Below are positions 1 to 8,929 of a stretch of 32,645 nucleotides of DNA, one piece after another; within the stretch, counting starts at the first letter, position 1, and each line of letters opens with the position of its first letter. Source of the stretch: Deltaproteobacteria bacterium (GTDB taxonomy: Bacteria; Desulfobacterota; RBG-13-43-22); assembly GCA_016219225.1 (NCBI GenBank), contig JACRBX010000309.1, forward strand, positions 1 through 32,645. Direction: 5' to 3'. A program made the translations under genes and the position numbers. The notes below the pieces were generated by a model that was given only the letters and a program-made list of their open reading frames with translations, did no database searches and had not been told where the DNA came from.

Positions 1-1
1 G

Positions 2-295
2 CGGGGGATTAAAAACGGGGAAAGGGTTATGGTCTCAAGTCCTCGAGGCCAACTGGAGGCCGTGGCGATTGTTACTTCTCGTTTTAAACCCTTTCAGGTG
101 GCCGGGCAGACCATTCATCAGATCGGGCTCCCCTGGCATTTTGGATGGCTTCATCCCCGGGATGGCGGGGACAGCGCCAACCTGTTGACCCCAACGGTTG
201 GAGACCCCAACACCATGATCCCGGAAACCAAGGCCTTTATGGCCAATGTGAGCAAATTGACTAAACCACCGGCCAAAAAGGCCAGGAAAGCATAA
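2..295 (+). CDS. fdhA: Formate dehydrogenase catalytic (alpha) subunit, C-terminal end only
   Basis: This is the last part of the large molybdenum- or tungsten-bis-pterin subunit that oxidises formate to CO2. The frame is open from the window edge, so the gene begins outside. The visible residues form the molybdopterin-dinucleotide-binding C-terminal domain. They include GIKNGERV followed by VSSPRGQ, then a TSRFKP strand, an IGLPWHFGW segment and NLLTPTVGDPNT, which is the order seen at the end of FdnG/FdoG-type subunits. The protein ends with a lysine-rich tail. Its stop lies 16 bases before the start of the iron-sulfur subunit, which has its own ribosome binding site, so the two are co-transcribed. 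The active-site Cys/Sec and the N-terminal cluster are not in the window, so metal and selenium use cannot be judged. The family call is secure; the exact subtype is not. Confidence 0.88.
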   Translation, partial: RGIKNGERVMVSSPRGQLEAVAIVTSRFKPFQVAGQTIHQIGLPWHFGWLHPRDGGDSANLLTPTVGDPNTMIPETKAFMANVSKLTKPPAKKARKA

Positions 296-311
296 GGGGA
301 GGTGAGCCTTC

Positions 312-1049
312 ATGGCAGATAAATCTTTTTTTATAGATACTTCCAGGTGCACGGCCTGCCGCGGTTGTCAAATGGCCTGCAAGCAGTGGAATAAGCTTTC
401 TACCGAAAAGACGATTAACCGGGGGAACCACCAAAACCCCCCCGAGCTTTCTCCAACCACCTTTAAACTGGTTCGCTTCAGTGAAGAGGAGGTGGGAGGA
501 AAGCCGGTCTGGTATTTTTTTGCCGAACAGTGCCGCCATTGCCTGGAACCGCCCTGCAAAGAAACGGCTGACACCATGGTCAAAGGGGCCATCATTAAAG
601 ACGCGGCCACCGGGGCGGTCCTTTTTACCGACCTTACCCAGAAGCTCAAGGGCCAGGAGGTTATTACCGCCTGTCCCTACAATATTCCCAGGATGGACAA
701 GAAGACCAAACGGCTGGCCAAATGCACCATGTGTATCGATCGGGTCCGAAACGGTCTTCTTCCGGCCTGTGTCAAAACCTGCCCTACCGGGACCATGAAC
801 TTCGGGGACCGGGAGGAAATTTTGGCCAAGGCCCGGAAGCGATTGGATGAGGTCAAGGCCAAGTTTCCCAAGGCCAGCCTGCTCGATATGGATGATATCC
901 GGGTGGTCTACCTGGTGCTGGATGACCGGCAGAAGTATTACAAGTTTGCTTCGGCCCAAGGGAGAGGGATTTCCCGCCAGACCGCCTTGCGAAAACTTTT
1001 TAAACCTCTGACCCAAGTGGCTGCGGCTACGTCGGTTTTGAAGGGATGA
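312..1049 (+). CDS. fdhB: Formate dehydrogenase iron-sulfur (beta) subunit
   Basis: This 245-residue electron-transfer subunit carries electrons from the catalytic subunit toward a cytochrome or other acceptor. Twelve cysteines fit three [4Fe-4S] clusters. C13, C16, C19 and C23 form a ferredoxin motif. C74, C77, C82 and C121 form an atypical second set in which the fourth ligand is displaced to the ACPYNIPR segment. C138, C141, C153 and C157 form the third. This pattern and length resemble the small subunits of soluble periplasmic formate dehydrogenases of sulfate reducers. The C-terminal membrane helix of FdnH-type subunits is absent, so the enzyme is probably a soluble dimer. The ATG is preceded by AGGGGAGGTGAG at good spacing. 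A hairpin terminator follows 60 bases after the stop, so the operon appears to end here with no cytochrome gene. Confidence 0.9.
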   Translation: MADKSFFIDTSRCTACRGCQMACKQWNKLSTEKTINRGNHQNPPELSPTTFKLVRFSEEEVGGKPVWYFFAEQCRHCLEPPCKETADTMVKGAIIKDAATGAVLFTDLTQKLKGQEVITACPYNIPRMDKKTKRLAKCTMCIDRVRNGLLPACVKTCPTGTMNFGDREEILAKARKRLDEVKAKFPKASLLDMDDIRVVYLVLDDRQKYYKFASAQGRGISRQTALRKLFKPLTQVAAATSVLKG

Positions 1050-1111
1050 CCGGGGAATCGGATAACAACTATTAACTTTGGATCAACAGCCTATTAAATG
1101 AACACACTCAC

Positions 1112-1146
1112 AAGGGCCGGCTCGTTAACCGAGTCGGCCTTTTCTT
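1112..1146 (+). terminator. Rho-independent terminator after the formate dehydrogenase genes
   Basis: A 10-base-pair GC-rich stem (1115-1124 with 1130-1139, one G-U pair) encloses a TTAAC loop. It extends through flanking A/T pairs into a T-rich tract, TTTTCTTTTT. It sits about 60 bases after the fdhB stop in the right orientation. Confidence 0.85.
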
Positions 1147-1185
1147 TTTAAGCCGGACTTCCTTCGAATTTGTTTAAAATTCAAC

Positions 1186-1214
1186 TTGAGATTTTAATCA
1201 CCCTATATTATTAT
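1186..1214 (+). promoter_or_regulatory. Possible sigma70-type promoter
   Basis: TTGAGA (1186-1191) and TATTAT (1209-1214) are separated by 17 bases. The next + strand gene, the histidine kinase, starts more than 400 bases downstream, beyond a repeat element. The match is therefore suggestive only, because AT-rich sequence yields such hits by chance. Confidence 0.25.
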
Positions 1215-1235
1215 ATTTTTAGTTCGAAAATAGGA

Positions 1236-1264
1236 TTTCAGTTGCAAGATGCAAGTTTCAAGCA
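1236..1264 (+). repeat. Copy 1 of a short dispersed repeat
   Basis: The sequence TTTCAG-TTGCAAGATGCAAG-TTTCAAG closely matches the reverse complement of 19719-19746, differing mainly by one inserted G and two substitutions. The two copies lie in unrelated intergenic regions in opposite orientation, so this is a genome-dispersed intergenic motif rather than a local regulatory site. Confidence 0.5.
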
Positions 1265-1409
1265 TGAAAAACCTTGAACCTATTTTCATCCTTTGCGGCA
1301 CCCCAAAGGGCTTGAGGGCTTAATAGTAACTTAGGAATAAATTTCAACGCAAAATGGATAGAATTTTTGTATCAGTTTAGCTTTTTGAAAAAACGTCGAC
1401 AACCTCTCC

Positions 1410-1510
1410 GTCATTCCGATGAAAACCGGAATCCAGGTTCTTTTCGTCGCAGTATAACACCTGGATTCCGGTGCCTGCCCCGGACCTGATCCGGGGTTCA
1501 CCGGAATGAC
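1410..1510. repeat. Palindromic REP/MITE-like element of about 100 bp
   Basis: The element begins GTCATTCC and ends GGAATGAC, a perfect 8-base terminal inverted repeat. Inside, ACCGGAATCCAGG (1425-1437) pairs with CCTGGATTCCGGT (1460-1472). A third hairpin, CCCCGGA...TCCGGGG, lies near the right end. Nested GGAATCC/GGATTCC palindromes of this style are common as many-copy intergenic elements in deltaproteobacterial genomes. It contains no gene. Confidence 0.75.
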
Positions 1511-1629
1511 GTGTGCGAAAGTCGGGATTTTCAAACAAAAGTTTCAAGTTTTTCAAAGGGCTAAATTGTTACGAATTTTTTGGTTCCGGCTTGTCCGGGT
1601 TAGGTACCATTAAAAAGTTTAAGGACCGA

Positions 1630-3933
1630 ATGAAAATGACCGACCCAGGAGATCGATGTGAAGCGGCCCTGAGCCAAAAGGAAAAAGAGCTTACTCAGAT
1701 CATTCAAGGCCTTTCCATAGCCGCCTTTGTTTTCGATTCCCGGCATGTGATTACCCATTGTAACCGGGCCTTTGAAAAAATGACCGGCCTTTCGGCCCAG
1801 GAGCTTATTGGAACCCAAGATCATTGGAAGGCCTTTTATCCGACCCAAAGACCCATCCTGGCCGATTATATCGTCAATAACGCTTCCGAAGAGGAAATCG
1901 CCCAGAGATACCCTGGAAAGGTTAATAAATCCGCTCTTATCGAAGGGGCTTACGAGGTGGAGGATTATTTCCCCAACCTGGCCGGAGGGGGCAAATGGCT
2001 TTTTTTTACCGCGGCCCCCATTTTGGATGAGGAAGGGAAAATAATCGGGGCCATCGAAACCCTGCAGGATATCACCGACCGAAAAAAGGCGGAAGAAGCC
2101 CTAAAAAGAACGGAAAGGCGGATGAATGCCCTCCTGGATTTTGAACCCTACCCGGTAGTGGTCTTCACCCTGGATGGGCGGGTAAATTACCTGAATCCAG
2201 CCTTTACGGAGATATTCGGCTGGACCCTGGAAGAGCTGGAAGGGAAGCGCATCCCCTATGTCCCCCCCGGTTTGGAACAAGCCACCCAGGAGGGTATAAA
2301 AAGACTCTTGAAAGAAAGGATTATCCTTCGCTCCGAAACCCAGAGGTTGACCAAGGACGGCCGGGTCCTGGATGTGGTCATCCGGGCAGCGGTTTTTTCG
2401 GTTTCCACGGAAGAACCAGCCGGACAAATCGTTATTATCCGGGATATTACCCGGGAAAAGCAGATTGCCCGGAACAATGAAGCCATGATCAAGATCAGTA
2501 TGGCCCTTCCGGAATATCCGGACCTGGAAGATCTGCTTTATTATATTAATAGCGAAGTAAAAGGCCTGTTGAATACCGAAGGGGCTATTGTCATCCTGCA
2601 TGATGAATTGAAAGGAGATCTTTTCATCCTCGGCGCCGCTTATGATGATATGTCTATGGAAAAAAAGGCCGGAGAAGTCCGGTTCTCGATAGATGAATTG
2701 ATAGCCGGGCGGGTTATCCAGTCCGGAGAGCCTTTGATACTGAACGATTTTTCCAAAGACCGGGAAATCCATCAGGAGCGGGATAGAAGGCTGGGTTATA
2801 AAACCCAAAATTTGGTCCTGGTTCCTCTGAAAAGCGTTGACCGCATCATCGGGACCTTATGTGCCATCAATAAAAAAACCGGGACGTTTGACCAATCGGA
2901 TATTGAACTATTGAATATGATCGCCGGTACGGTAGTCCTTTCCATTGAAAATGCCCGGGTCACCGAAGAACTTAAAAAAGCTTATCGTGAGGTAACCAGT
3001 CTCAACCGGGCCAAGGATAAGGCGATCAATCATTTGTCCCACGAACTGAAGACGCCTTTAGCCATCCTTTCAGGGTCTTTTAATGCGCTCATCAGGAAAT
3101 TGGGCGCCCTTTCCGAAGAAACCTGGAAACCGGCCGTTGAGAGAATCAAACGGAATCTGGATCGTATTTTAGAGATCCAATATGAGGTGGACGACATCAT
3201 CGCCGATAAAGAACAGAAAAGCTATGGTCTTCTTTCCATCCTGTTAGACGAATGCGCCGACGAACTTTCCACCCTGGTGGCACTGGAGACCGGCCAGGAA
3301 CCCTTGGCCGAAAGGATCAGACAAAAAATTGAGTTCCTCTTCGGGCCCAAAGAGGCGACGGCCCAGGAGATCCATCTGGAGCAATGGGTCGGCCAAAGGC
3401 TGGAGACTTTAAGGCCCCGCTTTTCTCATCGGCAAATTGAGATCGTCAGCAACCTTTCTCCAGCTCCACCTATTCTGTTATCACCGGAAGTGCTCGGGAA
3501 GGTAATAGACGGCCTGATCCGGAATGCCGTAGAGAACACCCCGGATGAGGGCAAGATCGAAATAGCCGTTCAAAAGAAAGGGAAAGGGGCTTTATTTACC
3601 ATCCACGATTATGGGGTAGGTATTACCGAAGAGGACCAGAGAAGGATCTTCGAAGGATTTTTTCCGGCCCGGGCGACCATGAGTTATTCTACCAAACGGC
3701 CTTACGATTTTAATGCCGGTGGCAAAGGTGCCGACCTGTTGCGGATGAAGATCCTGTCCGAGCGGTTTGGGTTTCAGATCACCATGACTTCCACTCGCTG
3801 CGGTTTCATACCCAAAGAAGAAGACCCCTGCCCCGGCCGAATCGGTTCCTGCCCTCAAAAAGAAGAATGCCTCCACTCCGGGGGAACGACCTTTTCCGTT
3901 TTTTTCCCGCCGGCCGCAGAGATCCAGTCGTAG
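1630..3933 (+). CDS. Sensor histidine kinase, PAS-PAS-GAF-HisKA-HATPase, with four-cysteine insertion
   Basis: This is a soluble sensor kinase of 767 residues if started at the ATG at 1630. AAGGA lies 4 bases upstream of that ATG and 10 bases upstream of a second in-frame ATG at 1636. An open frame back to 1513 is less likely to be used because it reads out of the repeat element. Visible parts are PAS at about 20-150, PAS at about 160-285, GAF at about 295-445, and a HisKA helix with H471 in NHLSHELKTP. A long helical linker follows, then an ATPase domain with RNAVENTP (N box) and DYGVGI (G1). No membrane segment is seen, so it senses cytoplasmic signals. Close to the end, C724, C734, C741 and C747 form C-x9-C-x6-C-x5-C just before the final GGTTFSV strand, a candidate metal, Fe-S or redox site. 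There is no adjacent response regulator, so it is an orphan kinase. Confidence 0.88.
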   Translation: MKMTDPGDRCEAALSQKEKELTQIIQGLSIAAFVFDSRHVITHCNRAFEKMTGLSAQELIGTQDHWKAFYPTQRPILADYIVNNASEEEIAQRYPGKVNKSALIEGAYEVEDYFPNLAGGGKWLFFTAAPILDEEGKIIGAIETLQDITDRKKAEEALKRTERRMNALLDFEPYPVVVFTLDGRVNYLNPAFTEIFGWTLEELEGKRIPYVPPGLEQATQEGIKRLLKERIILRSETQRLTKDGRVLDVVIRAAVFSVSTEEPAGQIVIIRDITREKQIARNNEAMIKISMALPEYPDLEDLLYYINSEVKGLLNTEGAIVILHDELKGDLFILGAAYDDMSMEKKAGEVRFSIDELIAGRVIQSGEPLILNDFSKDREIHQERDRRLGYKTQNLVLVPLKSVDRIIGTLCAINKKTGTFDQSDIELLNMIAGTVVLSIENARVTEELKKAYREVTSLNRAKDKAINHLSHELKTPLAILSGSFNALIRKLGALSEETWKPAVERIKRNLDRILEIQYEVDDIIADKEQKSYGLLSILLDECADELSTLVALETGQEPLAERIRQKIEFLFGPKEATAQEIHLEQWVGQRLETLRPRFSHRQIEIVSNLSPAPPILLSPEVLGKVIDGLIRNAVENTPDEGKIEIAVQKKGKGALFTIHDYGVGITEEDQRRIFEGFFPARATMSYSTKRPYDFNAGGKGADLLRMKILSERFGFQITMTSTRCGFIPKEEDPCPGRIGSCPQKEECLHSGGTTFSVFFPPAAEIQS

Positions 3934-4008
3934 CCCTTACTCGTTTCTTCTTCGCCTCGGCAGATGAGGCGACAGGCTTTTCATAATACCCTGCATCATG
4001 AAACAATC

Positions 4009-4030
4009 AGAGGGGAAGGCTTGCCCCTCT
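4009..4030. terminator. Hairpin between convergent genes, possible bidirectional terminator
   Basis: A perfect 7-base-pair stem (AGAGGGG 4009-4015, CCCCTCT 4024-4030) lies between the kinase stop and the convergent MFS gene stop. There is no clean T tract on either side, so terminator function is only plausible. Confidence 0.35.
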
Positions 4031-4109
4031 CGACCCTAACTTTTGCCGAAGTTATAAAAAGTGAAGAGGGGCCTTGATTTCGGGTTCCGGAGCCGCTAAG
4101 GGTTGAAGG

Positions 4110-5282
4110 TTAAAATCCCGCCTTCCTGACGGGAATCAGAAAAATCATTCCGCCGGCCGCCAGGGCCAGACCGGCGCAAAAAAGATAAAGGATATCATAA
4201 CCTCCCCGGTGCAGCACCAGAGCCCCTGCCAGGGGTCCGATGAAAAATCCCCCCTGAAACATCTGCAGGCCCAGGTTGGTGTTGAAGGCCCGCAGCTTCG
4301 GCCGGGAGCGGTCAAACAACAGGGCATTTAAAACCGGCATTACAACGCCCCAACCCAGGCCCAACACCCCCCCCAGGGTAAAAAACCAGAAGGCCTCTTT
4401 CACCCGGGCCAGGAACAGGTAGCCGGCAGACAAAAAAAGAAGCGTCAGGCCGGCGGCCACCGTCTTATTCACCCGGTCAAAAAGCCGGGCCGCGATCAGC
4501 CGGATCCCGATTTCCCCAACGGTGGACAGGGTAAAAAACAGGCCGGGATTGGCTACCCCTAACTTCCGGGCATAACCGGCCAGGAAGAAAAAGACCAGGG
4601 CGTATCCGCTGTAAAACAACAACATGGCCGCAAGAATCAACAGAATTTGCCTTTCCCTGAGATTCCGGTAGATCTCCGTCCGGGACAACCTTCCGACCTG
4701 TTCCCCGGCACCAGGTCCTTTCGCCGCTCCCTTCATAAAAATCAGTGGAAAGATCAGGATCATGGTCAAGGCAAAAAAAGTCAGGACCTGGGGATACCCG
4801 CCCAGCCGGTCCATCAGGATTTTCAGAACCGGCGGGATGACGGCATAGGGCAGCAGGGTGATAATGGAAAGAAGGCCGAAGGCCTGGCCGCTGCGCCCTG
4901 GCGGAATGCGTTGAACGATCACCGTCATCAGGGCCGTGGCCAGGACCACATGGGCTGCCCCGTGAAACAGTCGAAGCAGCATCATCGACCGGAGGGTGTC
5001 AGCCCAGCCATAGGCGGCCAAGGCGGCCATAACCCCCAGGGTCCCCCAGGAGATCCAGCCGCGGGCATTGCCGGGATGGGAAAAAGGGCTGATGAAGGGG
5101 CGGAGGACCAGGGCTACGGCTGAGAAGAGTCCGATGATCAGCCCCAACCACTTTCCGTTGATGGGCAGGGTCCGAAGGTATTCCTCAAAGGAAAAAAAGA
5201 CGGCGATGTTGATGAAGGCCAGGAAGACCGCGATATTAAAAAAGATAAATTCCCGGGTCCAGAGTGGTGGTTCGGTTGTCAT
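4110..5282 (-). CDS. MFS transporter
   Basis: This membrane transporter of the major facilitator superfamily has about 390 residues and roughly 12 hydrophobic helices. A charged loop (about residues 185-210) separates two halves, as usual for the family. The ATG at 5282 is preferred because it lies 10 bases after the stop of the FAD-subunit gene. A longer TTG-initiated frame from 5324 would run back into that gene and add an unlikely Arg-rich stretch. It is the last gene of the aminotransferase/molybdenum hydroxylase operon, so it probably imports the substrate or exports the product of that enzyme. The substrate cannot be read from the sequence. Family assignment is firm; direction and substrate are inference. 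Confidence 0.82.
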   Translation of the reverse strand: MTTEPPLWTREFIFFNIAVFLAFINIAVFFSFEEYLRTLPINGKWLGLIIGLFSAVALVLRPFISPFSHPGNARGWISWGTLGVMAALAAYGWADTLRSMMLLRLFHGAAHVVLATALMTVIVQRIPPGRSGQAFGLLSIITLLPYAVIPPVLKILMDRLGGYPQVLTFFALTMILIFPLIFMKGAAKGPGAGEQVGRLSRTEIYRNLRERQILLILAAMLLFYSGYALVFFFLAGYARKLGVANPGLFFTLSTVGEIGIRLIAARLFDRVNKTVAAGLTLLFLSAGYLFLARVKEAFWFFTLGGVLGLGWGVVMPVLNALLFDRSRPKLRAFNTNLGLQMFQGGFFIGPLAGALVLHRGGYDILYLFCAGLALAAGGMIFLIPVRKAGF

Positions 5283-5292
5283 ATCGCGACGA

Positions 5293-6156
5293 TTACCTGG
5301 GCAGGATCTCCGGGGAAGTTTCAACCCGGAGGCTTAAACGATAGAGCAGATTACCGGCCACTTCTCTTCGGTAATCGGCAGTGGCCCGGATATCATCGAT
5401 GGGGGACACTGCCCGGCGGGTTGCTTCCGCGGCTTCTTTCAAGACCTCAAGCCTTAAAGGCCGGCCCCGTAAAACCGCCTCCACCTCTGGTGCGGTCACC
5501 ACTGTGGGCCCCACACTTCCCCAAGCCAGCCGGATATCTTCTATCATCCCGGCCGGAGTGAGCTCGATCAGGGCGGCCAGGCTGACAATCGAAATGGCCA
5601 GGGCCTTCCGCTGTCCGACTTTTTCATAGTGCTGTCGATTAAATTCAGGGTTTTTCGGTATCCAGATCCCGGTCAATATCTCGTCGGGCCTAATGGCCGT
5701 TTGGCCGGGCCCTTTGATAAAATCCCCTATGGGCAGCCGTCGATCGGCGGTCCGGCTGCGCAACGCCACTTCGGCCTGAAGCACGTAGAGGGGCGGCAGG
5801 GTATCCCCGGCCGGTGAGGCGGAGCAGATGTTGCCGCCAATAGTCCCCATATTCCGGATGGGGGGGGACCCCAGACTTTTCACGGCCCGGGCCAGCACCG
5901 GGAGTCGGGTCTGGATAATCGGGTCGTCTAAGATTCGGGCATGGGAGGTTCCGGCCTTGATCAATACCCGGTCCCCATGGTCCTCGATCCCCTGCAATTC
6001 GCGGAGACGTTCCAGGCAGATCAACTGCTGCGGTTGTCCGGAACCGGATCGGAGTCTCACCAAAACATCCGTTCCGCCGGCATAGACCATGGTATCCGGT
6101 TCCTCCAGGGCGGGCCATAACGCTTCCAGGGATTCGGGCATCAGCCAACGGGGCAC
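5293..6156 (-). CDS. Molybdenum hydroxylase FAD-binding (medium) subunit
   Basis: This 287-residue subunit of the CoxM/XdhB family carries FAD and passes electrons from the iron-sulfur subunit to the external acceptor. FAD-binding signatures are visible: AGGTDVL at 26-32 and TIGGN followed by CSASPAGDTLP at about 105-121. The remainder matches the C-terminal CO-dehydrogenase flavoprotein fold. No extra 4Fe-4S insertion, as found in the 4-hydroxybenzoyl-CoA reductase beta subunit, is visible, so this is not obviously a benzoyl-CoA-type dehydroxylase. The start is GTG at 6156, overlapping the 2Fe-2S gene by 16 bases, which implies translational coupling. An in-frame ATG six codons in is an alternative. 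Substrate of the complex is unknown. Confidence 0.88.
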   Translation of the reverse strand: MPRWLMPESLEALWPALEEPDTMVYAGGTDVLVRLRSGSGQPQQLICLERLRELQGIEDHGDRVLIKAGTSHARILDDPIIQTRLPVLARAVKSLGSPPIRNMGTIGGNICSASPAGDTLPPLYVLQAEVALRSRTADRRLPIGDFIKGPGQTAIRPDEILTGIWIPKNPEFNRQHYEKVGQRKALAISIVSLAALIELTPAGMIEDIRLAWGSVGPTVVTAPEVEAVLRGRPLRLEVLKEAAEATRRAVSPIDDIRATADYRREVAGNLLYRLSLRVETSPEILPR

Positions 6157-6635
6157 GGATCACTCCCTTCTGCCGGGGAAGACACGACCTTTTCCACGGC
6201 ATCCACAATCTTCTGAAAACCGGTACAGCGGCACAGGTTTCCAGACAGACCCTCCCGAATCTCCTCCCGGTCAGGCCGGGGATTACGCCGAAGCAGATCG
6301 ATCGTTCCCAGGATCAGGCCGGGAGTGCAGAAACCGCATTGAACGGCGCCGGCCTCTACAAAAGCCTGCTGAACCGGATGCAGGTGTTTACCGTCCGACA
6401 GGCCTTCGATGGTCAAAACGCTTCGTCCCTCAAGCTGACCAACCCGCATCAGGCAGGCCAGACGGCTCTCTCCCTCCACCAGGATGGTGCAGGCCCCGCA
6501 TTCCCCGGACCCGCAGGCCTCCTTGGTCCCGGTAAACCCAAAATCTTCGCGCAGCAGATCCACCACCCGCCGCTCGGCATCCGTTTCTAATTCAATGGGG
6601 TTGCCGTTCAACCTGAATGAAAGCCTGATTTTCAT
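6141..6635 (-). CDS. Molybdenum hydroxylase [2Fe-2S] (small) subunit
   Basis: This 164-residue CoxS/XdhC-family subunit relays electrons from the molybdenum centre to FAD. C41, C46, C49 and C61 form the plant-type ferredoxin cluster (motif CGSGECGAC). C100, C103, C135 and C137 form the second cluster in the four-helix domain (motifs CGFC and CRC). All eight ligands are present. The gene starts with an ATG that overlaps the stop of the large subunit by four bases (ATGA type) and itself overlaps the FAD subunit gene. The three subunits should therefore be made together and assemble in the cytoplasm. Confidence 0.93.
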   Translation of the reverse strand: MKIRLSFRLNGNPIELETDAERRVVDLLREDFGFTGTKEACGSGECGACTILVEGESRLACLMRVGQLEGRSVLTIEGLSDGKHLHPVQQAFVEAGAVQCGFCTPGLILGTIDLLRRNPRPDREEIREGLSGNLCRCTGFQKIVDAVEKVVSSPAEGSDPCPVG

Positions 6636-8929
6636 ACGCCTTGTTCCCGCAAAGCCCTCAATACCCTTTCCGGAGTAAAGGGGTTTTGCGACAGCCTGAT
6701 CCCGCAGGCCTCAGCCAGGGCATTGGCCACGGCCGGCAACGGTCCATCCACAGCGATTTCCCCTCCTCCCTTTAAGCCCAGGGGGCCGCTGGGTTCGAAG
6801 GAGGCCACCGGCACCGATTCCATATCCGGCAGATCGAGCGCGGTCGGAAGGATATAGGCCGCCAGGTCCCGGGTAAGGACTTTCTCCTGTTCCACCCGGA
6901 ATTCCTCGGTCAAGGCATACCCCAGTCCCTGAGCGATTCCACCCTGGATCTGTTGTTCAAAGATCCGGGGGTTGATAATGCGGCCGCAGTCGCTCACAGC
7001 CAGATACTTTTTCACTTCAACCAGCCCGGTCAGTTCGTCCACTTCGACGGCCGCCAGATGGACCCCGTAGGAAAAAATCAGGTGGGGCAGGCCGTGCAAC
7101 TGCAGGGCAGGATCCGGGGAGGGCCGATCCAGGGCAATCGGGGCCTGGAAGGAATGAATTGCCAGGCAGTCCTCCGGTGCCAGTTCCCCGGCGATCCGGG
7201 ACAAGGGTATCTTCCATCCGGTCGGGACATGACTGACGACAGACGGCATCAGGATGACTTCTTCCAGGTCCCAGGCACCAAAAAGTTCGGCCCCTTTTTC
7301 CCGAATTTTTTGTTTCAGTTCTTGAGCGGCCTCGATCAAGGCCCGTCCGAAGGTGTAGGTCGTCCGGCTGGCCGAGGCGGAGCCGCCGGGCAGGGTTTCC
7401 CGGGTATCGGGCCGGACGATTTCCAGCCTCGACTGGGGCTGGTTTAAAATTTCGCCGGCTATTTGAAGATAGGTGTGGCTGTTCCCCTGCCCCATATCCA
7501 CCACCCCGCTGTAGATGCGGAAGCATCCCGGGCCGGTAAGTTCAATTTTGGCCGTAGCGACATCGGGCACGACCGGCCCGTATCCCTGGCCGTGCATAAC
7601 GCAGGCCAGGCCCACCCCCCGACGCTTGAAAGGGCCGGCCGAAGCCTTCCAGGCCTCCTTTCCGGTCCAAAGGGGATGGGTCTCCAGGACAGCCAAACAT
7701 TCCTGAAGATGGGTCGAGGCGGTTAAATGGACTCCGATGGCATTTTGATCTCCGGCAACGACGGCATTTCTTTTCCTGATCTCGAGTGGAGAAAGGTTCA
7801 GCTTTCGGGCCAGGAGATCGATCGTCTGTTCCAGGGCGGCATTGACCTGAGGGACCCCGAAACCTCGGAATGGTCCGCTAAGGGGGTTGTTGGTGTAAAC
7901 CGCCCAGGCCTTAAGATCAATATTCGGCAGGCGGTAAGGCCCGCCGGCATGTTCCAGCCCCAGGGTCATGACCGCGCCGCCCAGGTGGTCGTAAGGCCCG
8001 GTATCGTAATGCAGTCGGGCTTCCAGGGCCTGGAAACGGCCCTCCGAATCGGCCCCCAGACGGTAATAAAGCCGGGCGGGGTGGCGCTTGCAACTGACTG
8101 TAAAGCTTTCCTCCCGGTCCCACCACATCTTCACCGGCCGGCCGGGGCAGTAGAGGGCTGCCAGGGCCAAGAGGCTCTGGACCGTAATACCGTCCTTGCC
8201 GCCGAAGGCCCCTCCGCAGGCCGGCACTTTCAGCCGGATGGTCTCCCGGTCCAGCCCCAGGGCCTCGGCAACTTCAAAACAATCCCGGAAAGGGGTCTGG
8301 GTGGAGGCCACCAGGGTCAGAGAGCCGTCCGGCTCCATTCGCGCCCAGCCGGCCTCTGTTTCCAGATAGGCGTGTTCCTGATAGGGGGTTTGAAAGACAA
8401 ACTCCACCAGCACCGCGCAGTGTTGAAAAGCCTCCCGCACCTCCCCGCGCAGCAGGTGCCCTTTTAAGAGCACATTTCCCTCGGGATGGTGTTCATGGAT
8501 CAGAGGGGCGTCTTCGGCCAGAGCAGCTTCCAGATCGAAGACCCCGGGGAGCGGCTCCAGGTGGACCCGGATTAATCCCAGGGCCCGGCCCAGGGCCTCC
8601 CGGTTTTCAGCCAAAACCAGGGCAATGGCATCCCCGGGGTAGCGGACCTTGTCGTCCACCAGGACCGGCTGGTCTCTCCGGATAATGCCCTGCCGGTTGG
8701 TGCCCCGGATGTCCTTATGGCTCAGAATCCCCAATATTCCTGGTAGTTTTTCCGCTTCCCGGCAGTCGATTCCCTTCAGGCGGGCATGGGCCGCCCCGGC
8801 CCGTTTGACCCCGGCCCAGACCAGATCCGGTCCATAATAATCGGCCGCATATTTTTCGGCCCCGGTTACCTTTCCCGGGGCATCAAAACGAACCGAAAAA
8901 TTTGCCAAATCCGGGCTAAAGGTCGTCAT
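6632..8929 (-). CDS. Molybdenum hydroxylase molybdopterin-binding (large) subunit
   Basis: This 765-residue catalytic subunit belongs to the xanthine oxidase/CO dehydrogenase large-subunit family. It holds a molybdopterin-cytosine dinucleotide cofactor and typically hydroxylates an aromatic or N-heterocyclic carbon, or oxidises an aldehyde. Visible signatures include the N-terminal a/b hammerhead domain (about 15-125), EHAYLETE near 185, GGAFGGKDG at 239-247 and FRGFGVPQ near 355. GGGE at 721-724 supplies the expected catalytic base E724. The CO-dehydrogenase active-site loop with its copper-binding cysteine is not evident, so CO oxidation is unlikely. The gene starts 14 bases inside the end of the upstream aminotransferase gene. 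Physiological substrate is not determined; a nitrogen-containing ring compound or an amino-acid-derived aldehyde would fit the neighbour. Confidence 0.9.
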   Translation of the reverse strand: MTTFSPDLANFSVRFDAPGKVTGAEKYAADYYGPDLVWAGVKRAGAAHARLKGIDCREAEKLPGILGILSHKDIRGTNRQGIIRRDQPVLVDDKVRYPGDAIALVLAENREALGRALGLIRVHLEPLPGVFDLEAALAEDAPLIHEHHPEGNVLLKGHLLRGEVREAFQHCAVLVEFVFQTPYQEHAYLETEAGWARMEPDGSLTLVASTQTPFRDCFEVAEALGLDRETIRLKVPACGGAFGGKDGITVQSLLALAALYCPGRPVKMWWDREESFTVSCKRHPARLYYRLGADSEGRFQALEARLHYDTGPYDHLGGAVMTLGLEHAGGPYRLPNIDLKAWAVYTNNPLSGPFRGFGVPQVNAALEQTIDLLARKLNLSPLEIRKRNAVVAGDQNAIGVHLTASTHLQECLAVLETHPLWTGKEAWKASAGPFKRRGVGLACVMHGQGYGPVVPDVATAKIELTGPGCFRIYSGVVDMGQGNSHTYLQIAGEILNQPQSRLEIVRPDTRETLPGGSASASRTTYTFGRALIEAAQELKQKIREKGAELFGAWDLEEVILMPSVVSHVPTGWKIPLSRIAGELAPEDCLAIHSFQAPIALDRPSPDPALQLHGLPHLIFSYGVHLAAVEVDELTGLVEVKKYLAVSDCGRIINPRIFEQQIQGGIAQGLGYALTEEFRVEQEKVLTRDLAAYILPTALDLPDMESVPVASFEPSGPLGLKGGGEIAVDGPLPAVANALAEACGIRLSQNPFTPERVLRALREQGV

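Larger units (their letters stand above)
1147..1409. other. AT-rich intergenic stretch without a gene
   Basis: I see no convincing coding frame here. The stretch holds a possible promoter (1186-1214) and one copy of a short dispersed repeat (1236-1264). It continues into the palindromic element at 1410-1510. Together with 1511-1629, this makes about 580 bases between fdhB and the histidine kinase. Confidence 0.5.
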
